From SHLQ01 sp964517125 (GTDB lineage: Bacteria > Actinomycetota > Acidimicrobiia > Acidimicrobiales > SHLQ01), in NCBI GenBank assembly GCA_964517125.1, contig CAZFBD010000014.1, positions 1 to 64,000 on the forward strand: a stretch of 64,000 nucleotides of DNA. Direction: 5' to 3'. The notes beneath the pieces are model-generated. The model made no database searches. It was not told the DNA's origin and worked only from the letters and a program-made list of their open reading frames with translations. The position numbers and the translations under genes were made by a program. Below are positions 50,756 through 60,351 of the stretch, in pieces; within the stretch, counting starts at the first letter, position 1, and each line of letters starts with the position of its first letter.

Positions 50756-53350
50756 ATGAGCACAGAGCGTCAGCGTCTTGGCGACGACCATTCCGCTTGG
50801 ACCGCCTGGGGCCCGTATCTTGCCGAGCGTGCCTGGGGCACGGTCCGCGAGGACTACAGCGAAAACGGCGACGCCTGGAACGCGTTTCCCTATGAACATT
50901 CCGGTGTTCGGGCGTATCGGTGGAACGAGGATGGGCTGGCCGGATTTTCCGATCGGGATCAGCGCTGGTGTTTCGCGCTGGCGCTGTGGAACGGCCGCGA
51001 TTCGCACCTGAAGGAACGACTCTTCGGGCTCAACGGTCATCAGGGGAACCATGGCGAGGACCCGAAGGAGGAGTGGTGGTACCTGGATGCCACGCCCACC
51101 CACTCCTACGGCTGCTTCGCCTACGCCTATCCGCAGCAGGCCTTCCCGTACGAGGATCTGATCGCCGAGAACGGCCGGCGTGGGTATGCGGACCGCGAGT
51201 ATGAACTGCTCGACACCGGAGTCTTCGACGACGGATGGTGGGACGTGCAGGTAGACCATGCCAAGGCCGACACCAACGACCTGTGTCTGCGTATCCGCGT
51301 CACGAACACTGGACCCGAACGAGACAGCATCCACCTGGTTCCCACCATGTGGTTTCGCAACCGGTGGTCCTGGGGACGCGAGTCCGACCCGAAGCCACGG
51401 CTGTGGCTGGCCGACGATGGCGGGTTCGAGATCGAGGAGGCCAAGGCCGGCCGACTGCATCTGTCGGCGTCGCCAGGGGCAACCCCACTGTTCTGCGAAA
51501 ACGAAACCAACCACGCGGTCCTCGATGGGTCGCAGCCCACCGGACCGTGGCCGAAGGATGGCATCGCTCGCCACATCGTGGAGGGTGCCGACACGGTCAA
51601 CCCTGCGGGCGAGGGCACCAAGGCGAGCCTCTGGTACCGGTTCGATTTGGACCCGGGCGGAACGGCGGAGGTCCGAGTCCGTCTCGCTCCCGACGCCCGT
51701 TCGCTGGAGCAGGAGTTCGACGACACCTTCACCAACCGCCGTGCCGACGCCGATGAGTTCTACGCCGACGTACTTCCTTCAGCCATGCCAGAGGACAGGG
51801 CCGTCGTCGCCCGACAGGCACTGTCGAGCATGCTGTTCTCGAAGCAGTGGTACCACTTCGATGTCGCGCAGTGGCTCGAGGGCGACCCCGCGGCTCCCGC
51901 CCCGCCCCCGTCGTCTCGTCTGACGGGTCGTAACACCACGTGGAAGCACCTGAACAACGCCGACGTCATCCCCATGCCCGACACGTGGGAGTACCCCTGG
52001 TACGCCGCGTGGGACACCGCCTTTCATTGCCTGCCGCTCACACTGTTGGATCCCGAGTTCGCAAAGGAACAACTCACGCTGCTGGGCCGGGAGTGGTACC
52101 AGCATCCGAACGGTCAGCTTCCGGCATACGAGTGGAGCTTCAGCGACGTGAACCCGCCGGTCCATGCCTGGGCTGCGCTGCGCGTCTTCGAACTCGACGG
52201 GGCCTGGGACACCCACTTCCTGGAACGTGTCCTCCACAAGCTGTTGTTGAACTTCACCTGGTGGGTCAACCGGCGTGACGTCGATGGGAACAACCTGTTC
52301 GATGGTGGCTTCCTGGGTCTGGACAACATCGGGCCGTTCAACCGGTCCGAGGGTCTGGGTGTGGGCAAGCTCGAACAGTCCGACGCCACCGCATGGATGG
52401 CCATGTACAGCCTGGATCTGTTGGACATGTCGCTGCGCCTGCGTTCGGAACGCCCCGCCTATGGTGACCTGGCAACCAAGTTTGTCGAGCACTTCGCAAA
52501 CATCTCCACGGCGATGCACGAGAGCGAGCTCTGGCACGAGGAGCACGGCTTCTACTACGACGTCCTCGACGTGGACCACGAACGCATCCCGGTCGAGGTC
52601 CGATCCATGGTCGGGCTCATTCCGATCTTCGCTGCACGTGTGGTCTCGGCGAACCTGCTGTCCCAGATGCCCGGCTTCAGCGAACGACTCGAGTGGTTCC
52701 GGAACAACAAGTCCGAGCTCAGTCGGCACATGCACGAGAACGAAGCCGGCGACGTGCTGTTCTCACTGGTCAGCCCCGAGCGTCTGTGCCGACTCCTGGA
52801 ACGGATTCTGGACGAGGACGAATTCCTGTCTCCGCACGGCGTGCGGGGGCTGTCGAAGGTTCATGCCGACGAGCCATATGTGCTTCGGGTGCAGGGCTCG
52901 GAGTTCTCGGTTGGGTACGAGCCGGCCGAATCGATGACGGGGCTGTTCGGTGGCAATTCCAACTGGCGCGGTCCCGTGTGGTTCCCGCTCAACTACCTGC
53001 TCATCGAGTCGCTTCGCCGCTACCACTTCTGGTCCGGGGGCACGCTCACCGTGGAGTATCCGATCGGTTCGGGAGAACAGATCACCATCGGTGCCGTCGC
53101 CGATCTTCTCGCCGAGCGGCTGACGACGCTGTTCACGCCCGGCGACGACGGTCGTCGTCCTTCGATGCCCGAGCACCCGTTGTACGCCCCCGGCGGCCCG
53201 TGGCACGACCGGCTCCTGTTCCACGAGTACTTCCATGGCGACACCGGTCGGGGCATGGGTGCCACCCATCAGACGGGCTGGACGGCTCTTGTCGCTTCGC
53301 TCGCCACGAACTCGGCTGTTCCATTCGGACGAAGGAGAAACCGTCGATGA
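50756..53350 (+). CDS. GH63-like glycosidase (MGH1-type domain)
   Basis: This 864-residue protein resembles large bacterial members of the glucosidase GH63 clan. The N-terminal beta-rich half (ERLFGLNGHQGNHGEDPKEEWWYLD; HSYGCFAYAYPQQAFPYEDL) precedes an (alpha/alpha)6 barrel with EYPWYAAWDTAFHCLPL, GQLPAYEWSFSDVNPPVHAWA, DNIGPFNRSEG and NSNWRGPVWFPLNYLL. It likely hydrolyses an alpha-glucoside; the substrate is unknown. There is no signal peptide, so it is cytoplasmic. Its stop overlaps the deaminase ATG (ATGA). Confidence 0.82.
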   Translation: MSTERQRLGDDHSAWTAWGPYLAERAWGTVREDYSENGDAWNAFPYEHSGVRAYRWNEDGLAGFSDRDQRWCFALALWNGRDSHLKERLFGLNGHQGNHGEDPKEEWWYLDATPTHSYGCFAYAYPQQAFPYEDLIAENGRRGYADREYELLDTGVFDDGWWDVQVDHAKADTNDLCLRIRVTNTGPERDSIHLVPTMWFRNRWSWGRESDPKPRLWLADDGGFEIEEAKAGRLHLSASPGATPLFCENETNHAVLDGSQPTGPWPKDGIARHIVEGADTVNPAGEGTKASLWYRFDLDPGGTAEVRVRLAPDARSLEQEFDDTFTNRRADADEFYADVLPSAMPEDRAVVARQALSSMLFSKQWYHFDVAQWLEGDPAAPAPPPSSRLTGRNTTWKHLNNADVIPMPDTWEYPWYAAWDTAFHCLPLTLLDPEFAKEQLTLLGREWYQHPNGQLPAYEWSFSDVNPPVHAWAALRVFELDGAWDTHFLERVLHKLLLNFTWWVNRRDVDGNNLFDGGFLGLDNIGPFNRSEGLGVGKLEQSDATAWMAMYSLDLLDMSLRLRSERPAYGDLATKFVEHFANISTAMHESELWHEEHGFYYDVLDVDHERIPVEVRSMVGLIPIFAARVVSANLLSQMPGFSERLEWFRNNKSELSRHMHENEAGDVLFSLVSPERLCRLLERILDEDEFLSPHGVRGLSKVHADEPYVLRVQGSEFSVGYEPAESMTGLFGGNSNWRGPVWFPLNYLLIESLRRYHFWSGGTLTVEYPIGSGEQITIGAVADLLAERLTTLFTPGDDGRRPSMPEHPLYAPGGPWHDRLLFHEYFHGDTGRGMGATHQTGWTALVASLATNSAVPFGRRRNRR

Positions 53351-53823
53351 CCCCCGACGACCAGCGCTTTCTGCAGGCGGCGATCGAGGAAGCCCGCATC
53401 GGTCGAGCTGCCGGCGGGATCCCGATCGGTTCGGTGCTGGTGCTCGATGGCGAGATCGTCGGGCGGGGTCACAACCAGCGGGTGCAGAAGGGGTCGCCGA
53501 TCCTGCACGCCGAGATGGACTGTCTGGAGAATGCCGGTCGTCTTCCGGCTGCCGACTACCAACGGGCCACGCTCTACAGCACGCTGTCGCCGTGCGACAT
53601 GTGTTCGGGAACAGCGCTCCTGTATGGGATTCCCCGGGTTGTTCTGGGCGAGAACCGCACGTTCCAGGGGCCCGAAGCCTACGTACGATCTCGCGGTGTC
53701 GACCTGGTGAATGCCGACGACTCCACCTGCAAAGAACTCATGGACGACTTCATTGCCGAGTTCCCCGAATTGTGGAACGAGGACATTGGCGAAGAAATAT
53801 CGTCATCTGGGGAACCAGAATGA
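53347..53823 (+). CDS. Yeast-type cytosine deaminase
   Basis: This 158-residue zinc deaminase has HAEMDCLENAGRLP and SPCDMCSGTALLYGIPRVVLGENRTFQG, supplying His, Glu and two Cys. It ends FIAEFPELWNEDIGEE, which corresponds to the C-terminal lid of yeast FCY1. That end and the QKGSPILHAE block make it FCY1-like rather than a guanine or tRNA adenosine deaminase. It converts cytosine to uracil. It is translationally coupled to the GH63-like gene. Confidence 0.82.
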   Translation: MTPDDQRFLQAAIEEARIGRAAGGIPIGSVLVLDGEIVGRGHNQRVQKGSPILHAEMDCLENAGRLPAADYQRATLYSTLSPCDMCSGTALLYGIPRVVLGENRTFQGPEAYVRSRGVDLVNADDSTCKELMDDFIAEFPELWNEDIGEEISSSGEPE

Positions 53824-53899
53824 CCGATTGAGCGTGTAACGATCAACGGAACGGCACACGAGCCGTGCCGGGTCGTTCCAAAAAATGAGAGGATTCCAG

Positions 53900-55993
53900 A
53901 TGAATGGTGGACGGGAACCCGTGGATCAAGCACACGAAGTCGAGGTGACGCCGGCAGAAGTGTCGCCGCCAAGAACCGGGCTGATGATCATGGGCGCTCT
54001 GGTGGTCATGGTTGTCGCTGCAGTGGGCGCCTATTTCGCCGCCAGCGGCGACGAGCCGACCGAGGTCGATGTCGCAGCGCCCGAAGCTTCCGAAGAGGAA
54101 GGTGCCGACGAGGTCGACGAGGCAGACGAGGCCGAGGACGCCGACGAACCGGCTGCCGAAGAGGCGACCGAAGCCGAAGAGCCTGCCGACGCTCTCACCG
54201 AAGAAGCCATGATCACCGAGGCGGCCTATGACTACGGCTTTGGTGGACCATCGTCCATCATTCACACAGCCGACGGTTTCGTTTCGCTCGGTTGGGGTCC
54301 CGAGGGTGTTGTCGTCACCAGGTCCACCGATGGCCTGAACTGGTCCGAGACACCCACCACCGGTCTGCCGGCGAATGCCGGTGTCACTGGCTTCGCCGAG
54401 GCTGGTGATGGCTACGTGGCCGTGTTCGAGGTCTGGCCCGAGTACGAAGAAGAACTGCTCGAGGACGACCCGGCCGCCTACTTTGGCCAGCCCGAGTCTC
54501 CTGACCGGGTCGTCGCAACCTCCGACGATCTGACTACGTGGACCGCCACGGAGCTTCCTGCGCTCGAGACCGCCGAGGGCGAGTACAGCTACATGAACGG
54601 CATCGCCATGTCCGACGATGTGCTGCTCATGCTGTTCCAGGTCGAGCCTGCCTACACCGATCCGGTGCAGGTGCTCTTCGAGGCCGGCCGCATTTCGCTC
54701 GACGACCTGCAGAGCATCTGCGAGGTCGATGGCGGAAGCCCGGACTCGGCTGTTGTTGTGAGCACCTGCGACTGGGAAGCACAGGACGCCATGTACGAAG
54801 AGTTCGAGGCAGCCATGGCCGCCGCCGAATCCGACGAGGAACGAGCCGAGATCGAAGCTGAGTTCGAGCAGAGCATGCGCTTCGACAACCCGGACTCTGT
54901 CGAGGTTGCCCGCATTGAGCCGGGCGATCCGTTGCATGCCGAACTGATCGATGGAATGTTCGAAGAGCCGACGGCCTCGGCTCCCGTGACTTTGTCGGGC
55001 CCCATCGGCGGTCCGTACACGGCCTCCACGCTTCCCGTCGACGGCTACCCAATGGGTGCGGTCGAGCTCGACGGCACGTTCCTGGTCATGGTCAACGACT
55101 GGAACACCGGCACGAACGTGGCGCTGTCCTCCACCGATGGTTCCACCTGGGTGAAGGGAGCGTCGCTCGGCGAGAACCTGAACGTGAACGGCATCGCCGC
55201 CAGCAACGGCGTGCTCCTCGCCAGCGGTTCCACCTGGGACGCCGATCAGGAGACCATGCTGCTGTGGACCTCCACCGACGCAGGTGCCAGCTGGGACTCG
55301 ATCGAGCTCGACACCGGCCTCTACGGTGCCTACGGCATGCCCGTTGGTGGCGACGCCGGTTTCGCCCTCTGGCTCGATGGCTCAACCGAGCCGATTCCGT
55401 TCATGGGCCCCGAGTCCATCAACGTCGAGTCCGACGGCTACAACCTGGAGATTCGCTTCGAAGACGATCTCATGACCCTCACCTCTCCCGATGGCGACAT
55501 CGTGCATTCGATTCCCGGAATCGTGAACACCCAGCCCGAGGGTCAGGAGATTGAGGGCGTTGTCCGTTTCGAAGGGATCTACGACACCGACCTCACGTTC
55601 CTCGATCCCGAGACCGGCGAGGATCTCGTCACCTTTGGTGAGGAGAACTTCCAGGCCGCCTACGAGTCCGAGTTCGATTTCGAAGCGGACTACGAGGAGC
55701 CACCTCGGGCCACCCAGCTCTGGTTCAGTGCCGATGGTGTCCAGTGGTCACTCCTTGAATCTGGCGACGTCGACTACCAGAGCGAGAGCTGGACGCAGCT
55801 TGCAGCGATCGGTGACGACGAGCTCCTCGTGCGCACCGAGACGTACAACTACATCGAACCGCCAGCCGATCTCTGGGCATTCGAAGAAGAGGGACGCGAG
55901 CCCACCGAAGAAGAGATCGCAGCGCTTGACGAATGGGACCTGGCCAACAACCAGGGTGGCAGCGTCGAGTGGCGCCGAATTCCCATCGGCTGA
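53900..55993 (+). CDS. Membrane-anchored acidic protein with BNR/Asp-box propeller repeats
   Basis: This 697-residue protein has a short cytoplasmic start, one helix (GLMIMGALVVMVVAAVGAYFAAS), and a very acidic linker of about 60 residues rich in Glu, Asp and Ala. A large outer part has Asp-box motifs STDGLNWSE, STDGSTWVKG, STDAGASWDS and SADGVQWSL, typical of BNR beta-propellers. The function is unknown. ATG 53900 follows AGAGGA; ATG 53885 is an alternative. A terminator follows. Confidence 0.7.
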   Translation: MNGGREPVDQAHEVEVTPAEVSPPRTGLMIMGALVVMVVAAVGAYFAASGDEPTEVDVAAPEASEEEGADEVDEADEAEDADEPAAEEATEAEEPADALTEEAMITEAAYDYGFGGPSSIIHTADGFVSLGWGPEGVVVTRSTDGLNWSETPTTGLPANAGVTGFAEAGDGYVAVFEVWPEYEEELLEDDPAAYFGQPESPDRVVATSDDLTTWTATELPALETAEGEYSYMNGIAMSDDVLLMLFQVEPAYTDPVQVLFEAGRISLDDLQSICEVDGGSPDSAVVVSTCDWEAQDAMYEEFEAAMAAAESDEERAEIEAEFEQSMRFDNPDSVEVARIEPGDPLHAELIDGMFEEPTASAPVTLSGPIGGPYTASTLPVDGYPMGAVELDGTFLVMVNDWNTGTNVALSSTDGSTWVKGASLGENLNVNGIAASNGVLLASGSTWDADQETMLLWTSTDAGASWDSIELDTGLYGAYGMPVGGDAGFALWLDGSTEPIPFMGPESINVESDGYNLEIRFEDDLMTLTSPDGDIVHSIPGIVNTQPEGQEIEGVVRFEGIYDTDLTFLDPETGEDLVTFGEENFQAAYESEFDFEADYEEPPRATQLWFSADGVQWSLLESGDVDYQSESWTQLAAIGDDELLVRTETYNYIEPPADLWAFEEEGREPTEEEIAALDEWDLANNQGGSVEWRRIPIG

Positions 55994-56017
55994 CCTTCTG
56001 CAACGACCCACCGAACT

Positions 56018-56053
56018 GGAGCTCGGGCCTCGGCCCGGGCTCCAGCCCGTTTT
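56018..56053 (+). terminator. Rho-independent terminator after the BNR protein
   Basis: GGAGCTCGGGCC (56018-56029) pairs with GGCCCGGGCTCC (56032-56043), with one G-U wobble, and is followed by AGCCCGTTTT. It lies 25 bases after the stop at 55993. Confidence 0.7.
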
Positions 56054-56074
56054 GGCTGGCGTTGGCGCTGGCCC

Positions 56075-57481
56075 TTACGGGACGGGTGTGTGGTTGAACC
56101 GAAACGCCGAGGCCACGGCATCGGCGCCGCCATGTTCTTCAATGAGCTTCTCTTGCGAGGCGAAGGCGCGGTCGTTCGCTGCGACGGGGTCGGTGATGGA
56201 CCGCAGGACCTCTTCGCACATGTTCCGCTGCACGGCAACAGATGCATCGCTTCCGAGGTCGTGGAGTTCCTGCGGATCGTCGGCGACGTTGTAGAGCTCG
56301 GGTGCGTGGTCCACATGGTGGACGTATTTCCATTCGCCGTGTCGGACCGCAAACGAGCCGGTGATGGATCCTCCGTCGTGGTACTCGCTGAACGCGGCCC
56401 GGTTGTGATCGTCGCGCTCGTTGGCCACAGCGACGAGCGAGCGGCCGGGACCGTCCTGCGACAGCCCGGCGGTTTCGAGCACGGTCGGTGCGATATCGAC
56501 GAGATTGGTTGCCGTGGACACCACCGCACCCTGGGGAACGTCGGGGCCGGCCACGATGAGCGGAACAGCAACGGAGTCCTCGTACATGAACGACTTGCAC
56601 CACAAGCCCCGGTTGCCGAGCAGTTCTCCGTGGTCCGAGGTGTAGATGATTCGGGTCGTGCCCCGTTGTCCGGAAGCCTTGAGGGCGTCGAGAATCCGCC
56701 CGACGTTGTGGTCCATGAAGGCACACAGCGCGTAGTAGGCCCGCCGGGCCTCGCGGGTTCGTTGCTCGTCGAAGCCTGCGCCGTAGTCGAAGAAGTCCCG
56801 CATCGCCTTCACCGCGGTGTGGGACGGCTCGACGTGGTCGATCTCGGGTGGGGGGATGTCGTCGAGCGGGAACTGGGCCGTGAAGTCCTCGGGTGCAGAC
56901 AGCGGGTAGTGCGGGGCAACCATGGACACGAACGCGACCCACGGAGGTGATTCGTCGGTCCGGGCGCCGAGCCAGTCGACGGCGGCGTCGGTGACGCGAC
57001 GGTCGTAGCGGGTGTAGGTGGTTTCGCCGATTCCCACGTCGGCGGCCAGCTCCCGTCCCTCGTCATAGGGGATGGGCGTTCGGCGCGGCAGAGCCTGCAG
57101 CCAGCCGAGCCCGCCCGCAATGAACATGGGAAGGACCCGTTCGGAGAAGCCGTCCTCGTCGGCTACCGACCGATGGTGGAGCTTGCCGAACGAGACCACG
57201 TCTCGTCCCGCGTCCCGCATGGCGTGGGTCCAGCCCGAGGGGTCGCCGGTGTAGGCCTGGACCGAATCCCAGGCGCCAATTTCGTGAACCCACTGCCCGG
57301 TTGCGAACGAGGCCCGGGCCGGCACGCAGATGGGCGATGGTGTCCAGCAGCTGTCGAACCGGGTGCCGCTGGCGGCGAGAGCGTCGAGGTTCGGTGTTTG
57401 GGCGACCGCATGTCCGGCACAACCGAGCGCGCGCTGCTGGTGCTCGTCGCTCATGATGATCAGGACGTTCTCGGCTGTCAT
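56075..57481 (-). CDS. Type I sulfatase
   Basis: This 468-residue sulfatase has the formylglycine site CVPARASFATG (Cys type, so it needs a maturase or FGE), metal ligands in IIMSDEHQQR and TSDHGELLGNRGLW, and GQWVHEIGAWD. It would hydrolyse a sulfate ester; no signal peptide is present, so the substrate is taken up first or is internal (choline sulfate is one possibility). It begins 1 base after the upstream gene's stop. Confidence 0.87.
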   Translation of the reverse strand: MTAENVLIIMSDEHQQRALGCAGHAVAQTPNLDALAASGTRFDSCWTPSPICVPARASFATGQWVHEIGAWDSVQAYTGDPSGWTHAMRDAGRDVVSFGKLHHRSVADEDGFSERVLPMFIAGGLGWLQALPRRTPIPYDEGRELAADVGIGETTYTRYDRRVTDAAVDWLGARTDESPPWVAFVSMVAPHYPLSAPEDFTAQFPLDDIPPPEIDHVEPSHTAVKAMRDFFDYGAGFDEQRTREARRAYYALCAFMDHNVGRILDALKASGQRGTTRIIYTSDHGELLGNRGLWCKSFMYEDSVAVPLIVAGPDVPQGAVVSTATNLVDIAPTVLETAGLSQDGPGRSLVAVANERDDHNRAAFSEYHDGGSITGSFAVRHGEWKYVHHVDHAPELYNVADDPQELHDLGSDASVAVQRNMCEEVLRSITDPVAANDRAFASQEKLIEEHGGADAVASAFRFNHTPVP

Positions 57482-57482
57482 T

Positions 57483-58940
57483 TCATTGCAGTGCTTCCTC
57501 GTATCCAAAGAGTTCGCGGATGGGTTGCTGTTGGTTGGCCCCGAGACGGACCTCGACAGCGCGTGGGTCGACCAGCGCCGGGTGCTCGGCGCCCATGGCG
57601 TTTGCCAGTCGCAGCAGCTCATGGCGCAGGCCGGCAATGTAGTTGCCCACCCGAGCCGCCTTGTCGGTTGGGTCCAGGCCGCGGACGAACCACTTCTGCT
57701 GCGTGGCGACGCCGGTGGGGCAGTGGCCGGTGTGGCACTTCTGGGCCTGAATACACCCGACAGCAAGCATGGCTTCTCGGGCCACGGCAATGCCGTCGAC
57801 GCCCAGCGCGAATGCGGCCATGGCCTGCGTTGGGAGTCCCAACCGGCCGGCGCCGATGAAGACGAGGCGTTCGTGCATGCCGTGTTCGGCGAACGTTTGG
57901 TACACCTCGGAGAAGCCCTGGCGGAAGGGGAGTGCCACGTGGTCGGAGAACGGGAGCGGCGCTGCACCGGTTCCGCCTTCGCCGCCGTCGATGGAGACGA
58001 AGTCGGGGCCACGACCCGTGGCGGCCATGTGCTCGCTGAGTTCCTGCCAGAACTGCATCTGGCCGACGGCTGCCTTGATTCCGACGGGCAGGCCGGACGC
58101 ATCGGCGATCCGCTCGACCGTGTCGACGAGGCCGGCGACATCGTCGAAGGACCGATGTCGGGACGGGCTGTTCACCGTGACGCCGACTTCCACACCCCGG
58201 GCCTCCGCAATTTCGGGGGTGACCTTGCTTCCGGGCAGCACACCGCCGAGACCGGGCTTGGCGCCTTGGCTGAGCTTCAATTCGATGGCGGTGACGGGGG
58301 CATCGCGCATGGACTCGAGCATGCGGTCGATGTTCAGCGAGCCGTCGCCGTTGCGGGCACCGAAGTAGCCGGTACCGAGCTGGAAGATCAGGTCTCCGCC
58401 ATGGCGGTGGTGTTTGCTGATGCCGCCTTCGCCGGTGTTGTGCGCGCAGTTGGAGAGCTTGGCTCCCCGGTTCAGTGCCTCGATCGCGGCACCCGAGAGC
58501 GATCCGAAGCTCATTGCCGAGATGTTGACGGCCGAGGTTGGCGTGTGGGCGCCGGCCCGGCCCCGCCATTCGCCCAGGACCTTTTGCATGGGCATGTCGT
58601 CGGGGTGATCGGCGGGCGGGTGGGGGAACGCCGCGTGTCGGAACAACACATAGCCCGGTCGGTCCAGGTCGTTGTCGGTGCCGAACCCGAAGTATGCATT
58701 CTGTTGCTTGGCGGTCGCGTAGATGAACCGCCGCTCATCGCGCGAGAAGGGGCGTTCCTCGTCGTTGTCGGCCACCACGTACTGGCGCAGTTCCGGGCCG
58801 ACTTTCTCGATCAGGTAGCGAAGGTGGCCAATGATCGGGAAGTTTCGGAGGATGGCGTGCTTCTTCTGAGTCACGTCGTGAACGAACAGACCGATCAGGA
58901 GAACTCCGACGACGATGAGGATCCACAACCACCATGACAT
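57483..58940 (-). CDS. FMN-binding glutamate-synthase-like protein, membrane-anchored
   Basis: This 485-residue protein starts with a membrane helix (MSWWLWILIVVGVLLIGLFV). The rest is the glutamate-synthase FMN barrel: NISAMSFGSLSGAAIEALNRGAKL, NTGEGGISKHHR, ELKLSQGAKPGLGG, SIDGGEGGTGAAPLPFSDHV, and the cluster region CHTGHCPTGVATQ. It lacks the glutaminase domain, so it probably reduces some other substrate. It is co-transcribed with the sulfatase and lies only 25 bases from the divergent TldE copy 2. Confidence 0.84.
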   Translation of the reverse strand: MSWWLWILIVVGVLLIGLFVHDVTQKKHAILRNFPIIGHLRYLIEKVGPELRQYVVADNDEERPFSRDERRFIYATAKQQNAYFGFGTDNDLDRPGYVLFRHAAFPHPPADHPDDMPMQKVLGEWRGRAGAHTPTSAVNISAMSFGSLSGAAIEALNRGAKLSNCAHNTGEGGISKHHRHGGDLIFQLGTGYFGARNGDGSLNIDRMLESMRDAPVTAIELKLSQGAKPGLGGVLPGSKVTPEIAEARGVEVGVTVNSPSRHRSFDDVAGLVDTVERIADASGLPVGIKAAVGQMQFWQELSEHMAATGRGPDFVSIDGGEGGTGAAPLPFSDHVALPFRQGFSEVYQTFAEHGMHERLVFIGAGRLGLPTQAMAAFALGVDGIAVAREAMLAVGCIQAQKCHTGHCPTGVATQQKWFVRGLDPTDKAARVGNYIAGLRHELLRLANAMGAEHPALVDPRAVEVRLGANQQQPIRELFGYEEALQ

Positions 58941-58965
58941 GCTTGGAGATCGTAGGCTGGCAGCG

Positions 58966-60306
58966 ATGACCACGTTGCTCCAAATCGCTGAAAAAGTTGT
59001 GAACGACGCCAAGGACGGTGAGCAGCTCGAGGCATATGTGTCTCGTGGAAGCTCCACCGAGGTCAAGGCCTACGGCGGCGAGGTCGAGTCCTTCACGTCA
59101 GCATCGTCGGCCGGAATCGGTATCCGGGTGATCGTCGACGGTCGCGTCGGCTTCGCGCACGCAGGGTCACTCGACGAGGACGTCATTGCCGAGACGCTGA
59201 ACGAAGCCCGCGACAACATGTCGTTCTCTGAACCCGACGAGTGGGTTGCACTGGCGGAGCCCGATGGTGGCACGCCCATCGTGCACGATCACTGGGACGA
59301 CTCGGTCGAAGCCACGCCCACCCAGGACAAAGTGCAGATGGCCATCGACCTCGAGGCCCGCACGCTGGGTATCGATCCTCGGGTCACCGGTGTGCGCACC
59401 TCCATGTACAGCGACAGCTCGGGCGAAATGGCGCTTGCCACCTCCACCGGCGTGCGGGCAACCGACCGCGGCACCGGTTCGCACGTCTCGGTTTCGGCCA
59501 TGGCAACCGATGGCGACGAAACACAGATCGCCGGCGGCTACGACGTGAACTTCGGGCCAGCGTCGCTCGACATCGACCTTGCCGCGAACGATGCCGTCGA
59601 GCGGGTCACGCGACTGCTCGGCGCAACGCAGCCGTCGTCGCAGCGTCTGACCATCGTGCTCGAGCCCCGCATGGCGGCCAGCATCATCGGGATCACCGTT
59701 GGCATGTTGAACGGCGAGCGCATGCTCAAGGGCCGCACGCCATTCCTCGACCGGGTTGGCGAACAGATTGCGTCGCCGTTGCTCAGCGTGGTCGACGACC
59801 CCACCGACGGCCGGTCGTTCGGGGCCACATCGGTCGACTCCGAGGGGCAGACTTGTCGGCCCATCGATCTCATCACCAATGGCGTCCTCGGTGGGTTCCA
59901 GCACAACACCTACACCGGACGTCGGTCCGGGCAGGGCACCACGGCCAACGCTGTGCGCGGCTACCGTTCGTCGCCCGGTGTTGGTTCACACGCGGTCATC
60001 ATGGCGCCGGGCGAAGGTTCGCTCGAAGACATCATTGCGTCGGTCGACAACGGCCTGCTCGTCACGTCCATGAGCGGGTTGCATTCAGGAGTGAATGCCA
60101 TCTCCGGCGACTTCTCGGTTGGTGCCGAGGGGCTCATGATCCGCAACGGCGTGCTCGCCGAACCCATCCGTGAAGCCACGATTGCGTCCACGCTGCAGAA
60201 GATGCTCACCGACATTGTGGCCGTGGGAGCCGACACCGAATGGCAGCCGGGCGGGTCTGGTCCCGTGTCCATCGCCATCGGCGACGTTTCGCTCGGCGGC
60301 GCCTGA
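58966..60306 (+). CDS. TldE/PmbA subunit, copy 2
   Basis: This 446-residue PmbA/TldE paralogue has the same length as the copy at 21026 and the same blocks: VKAYGGEVESFTSASSAGIGIRV, AVERVTRLLGATQPSSQRLT, HNTYTGRRSGQGTTANAVRGY, GLHSGVNAISGDFSVGAEGLMIRNG. There is no HExxxH. No TldD lies next to it, so it may compete for, or specialise, the TldD at 18930. ATG 58966. Confidence 0.88.
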   Translation: MTTLLQIAEKVVNDAKDGEQLEAYVSRGSSTEVKAYGGEVESFTSASSAGIGIRVIVDGRVGFAHAGSLDEDVIAETLNEARDNMSFSEPDEWVALAEPDGGTPIVHDHWDDSVEATPTQDKVQMAIDLEARTLGIDPRVTGVRTSMYSDSSGEMALATSTGVRATDRGTGSHVSVSAMATDGDETQIAGGYDVNFGPASLDIDLAANDAVERVTRLLGATQPSSQRLTIVLEPRMAASIIGITVGMLNGERMLKGRTPFLDRVGEQIASPLLSVVDDPTDGRSFGATSVDSEGQTCRPIDLITNGVLGGFQHNTYTGRRSGQGTTANAVRGYRSSPGVGSHAVIMAPGEGSLEDIIASVDNGLLVTSMSGLHSGVNAISGDFSVGAEGLMIRNGVLAEPIREATIASTLQKMLTDIVAVGADTEWQPGGSGPVSIAIGDVSLGGA

Positions 60307-60351
60307 TCCAACGGTCCCTTTACCCACACGTTCGATCGCCGAAGGAACACT

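Noticed and set aside
53848..53880. Hairpin before the BNR gene as a terminator
   Set aside because: The stem (CGGCAC/GTGCCG with further pairs) is followed by AAAAAA on the plus strand, so the T-run is on the wrong side for the upstream gene.
57482..58141. Extension of the sulfatase frame upstream of 57481
   Set aside because: It is an Arg/Ser-rich shadow of the glutamate-synthase-like gene on the same strand in another frame; the sulfatase starts at MTAENVLI.
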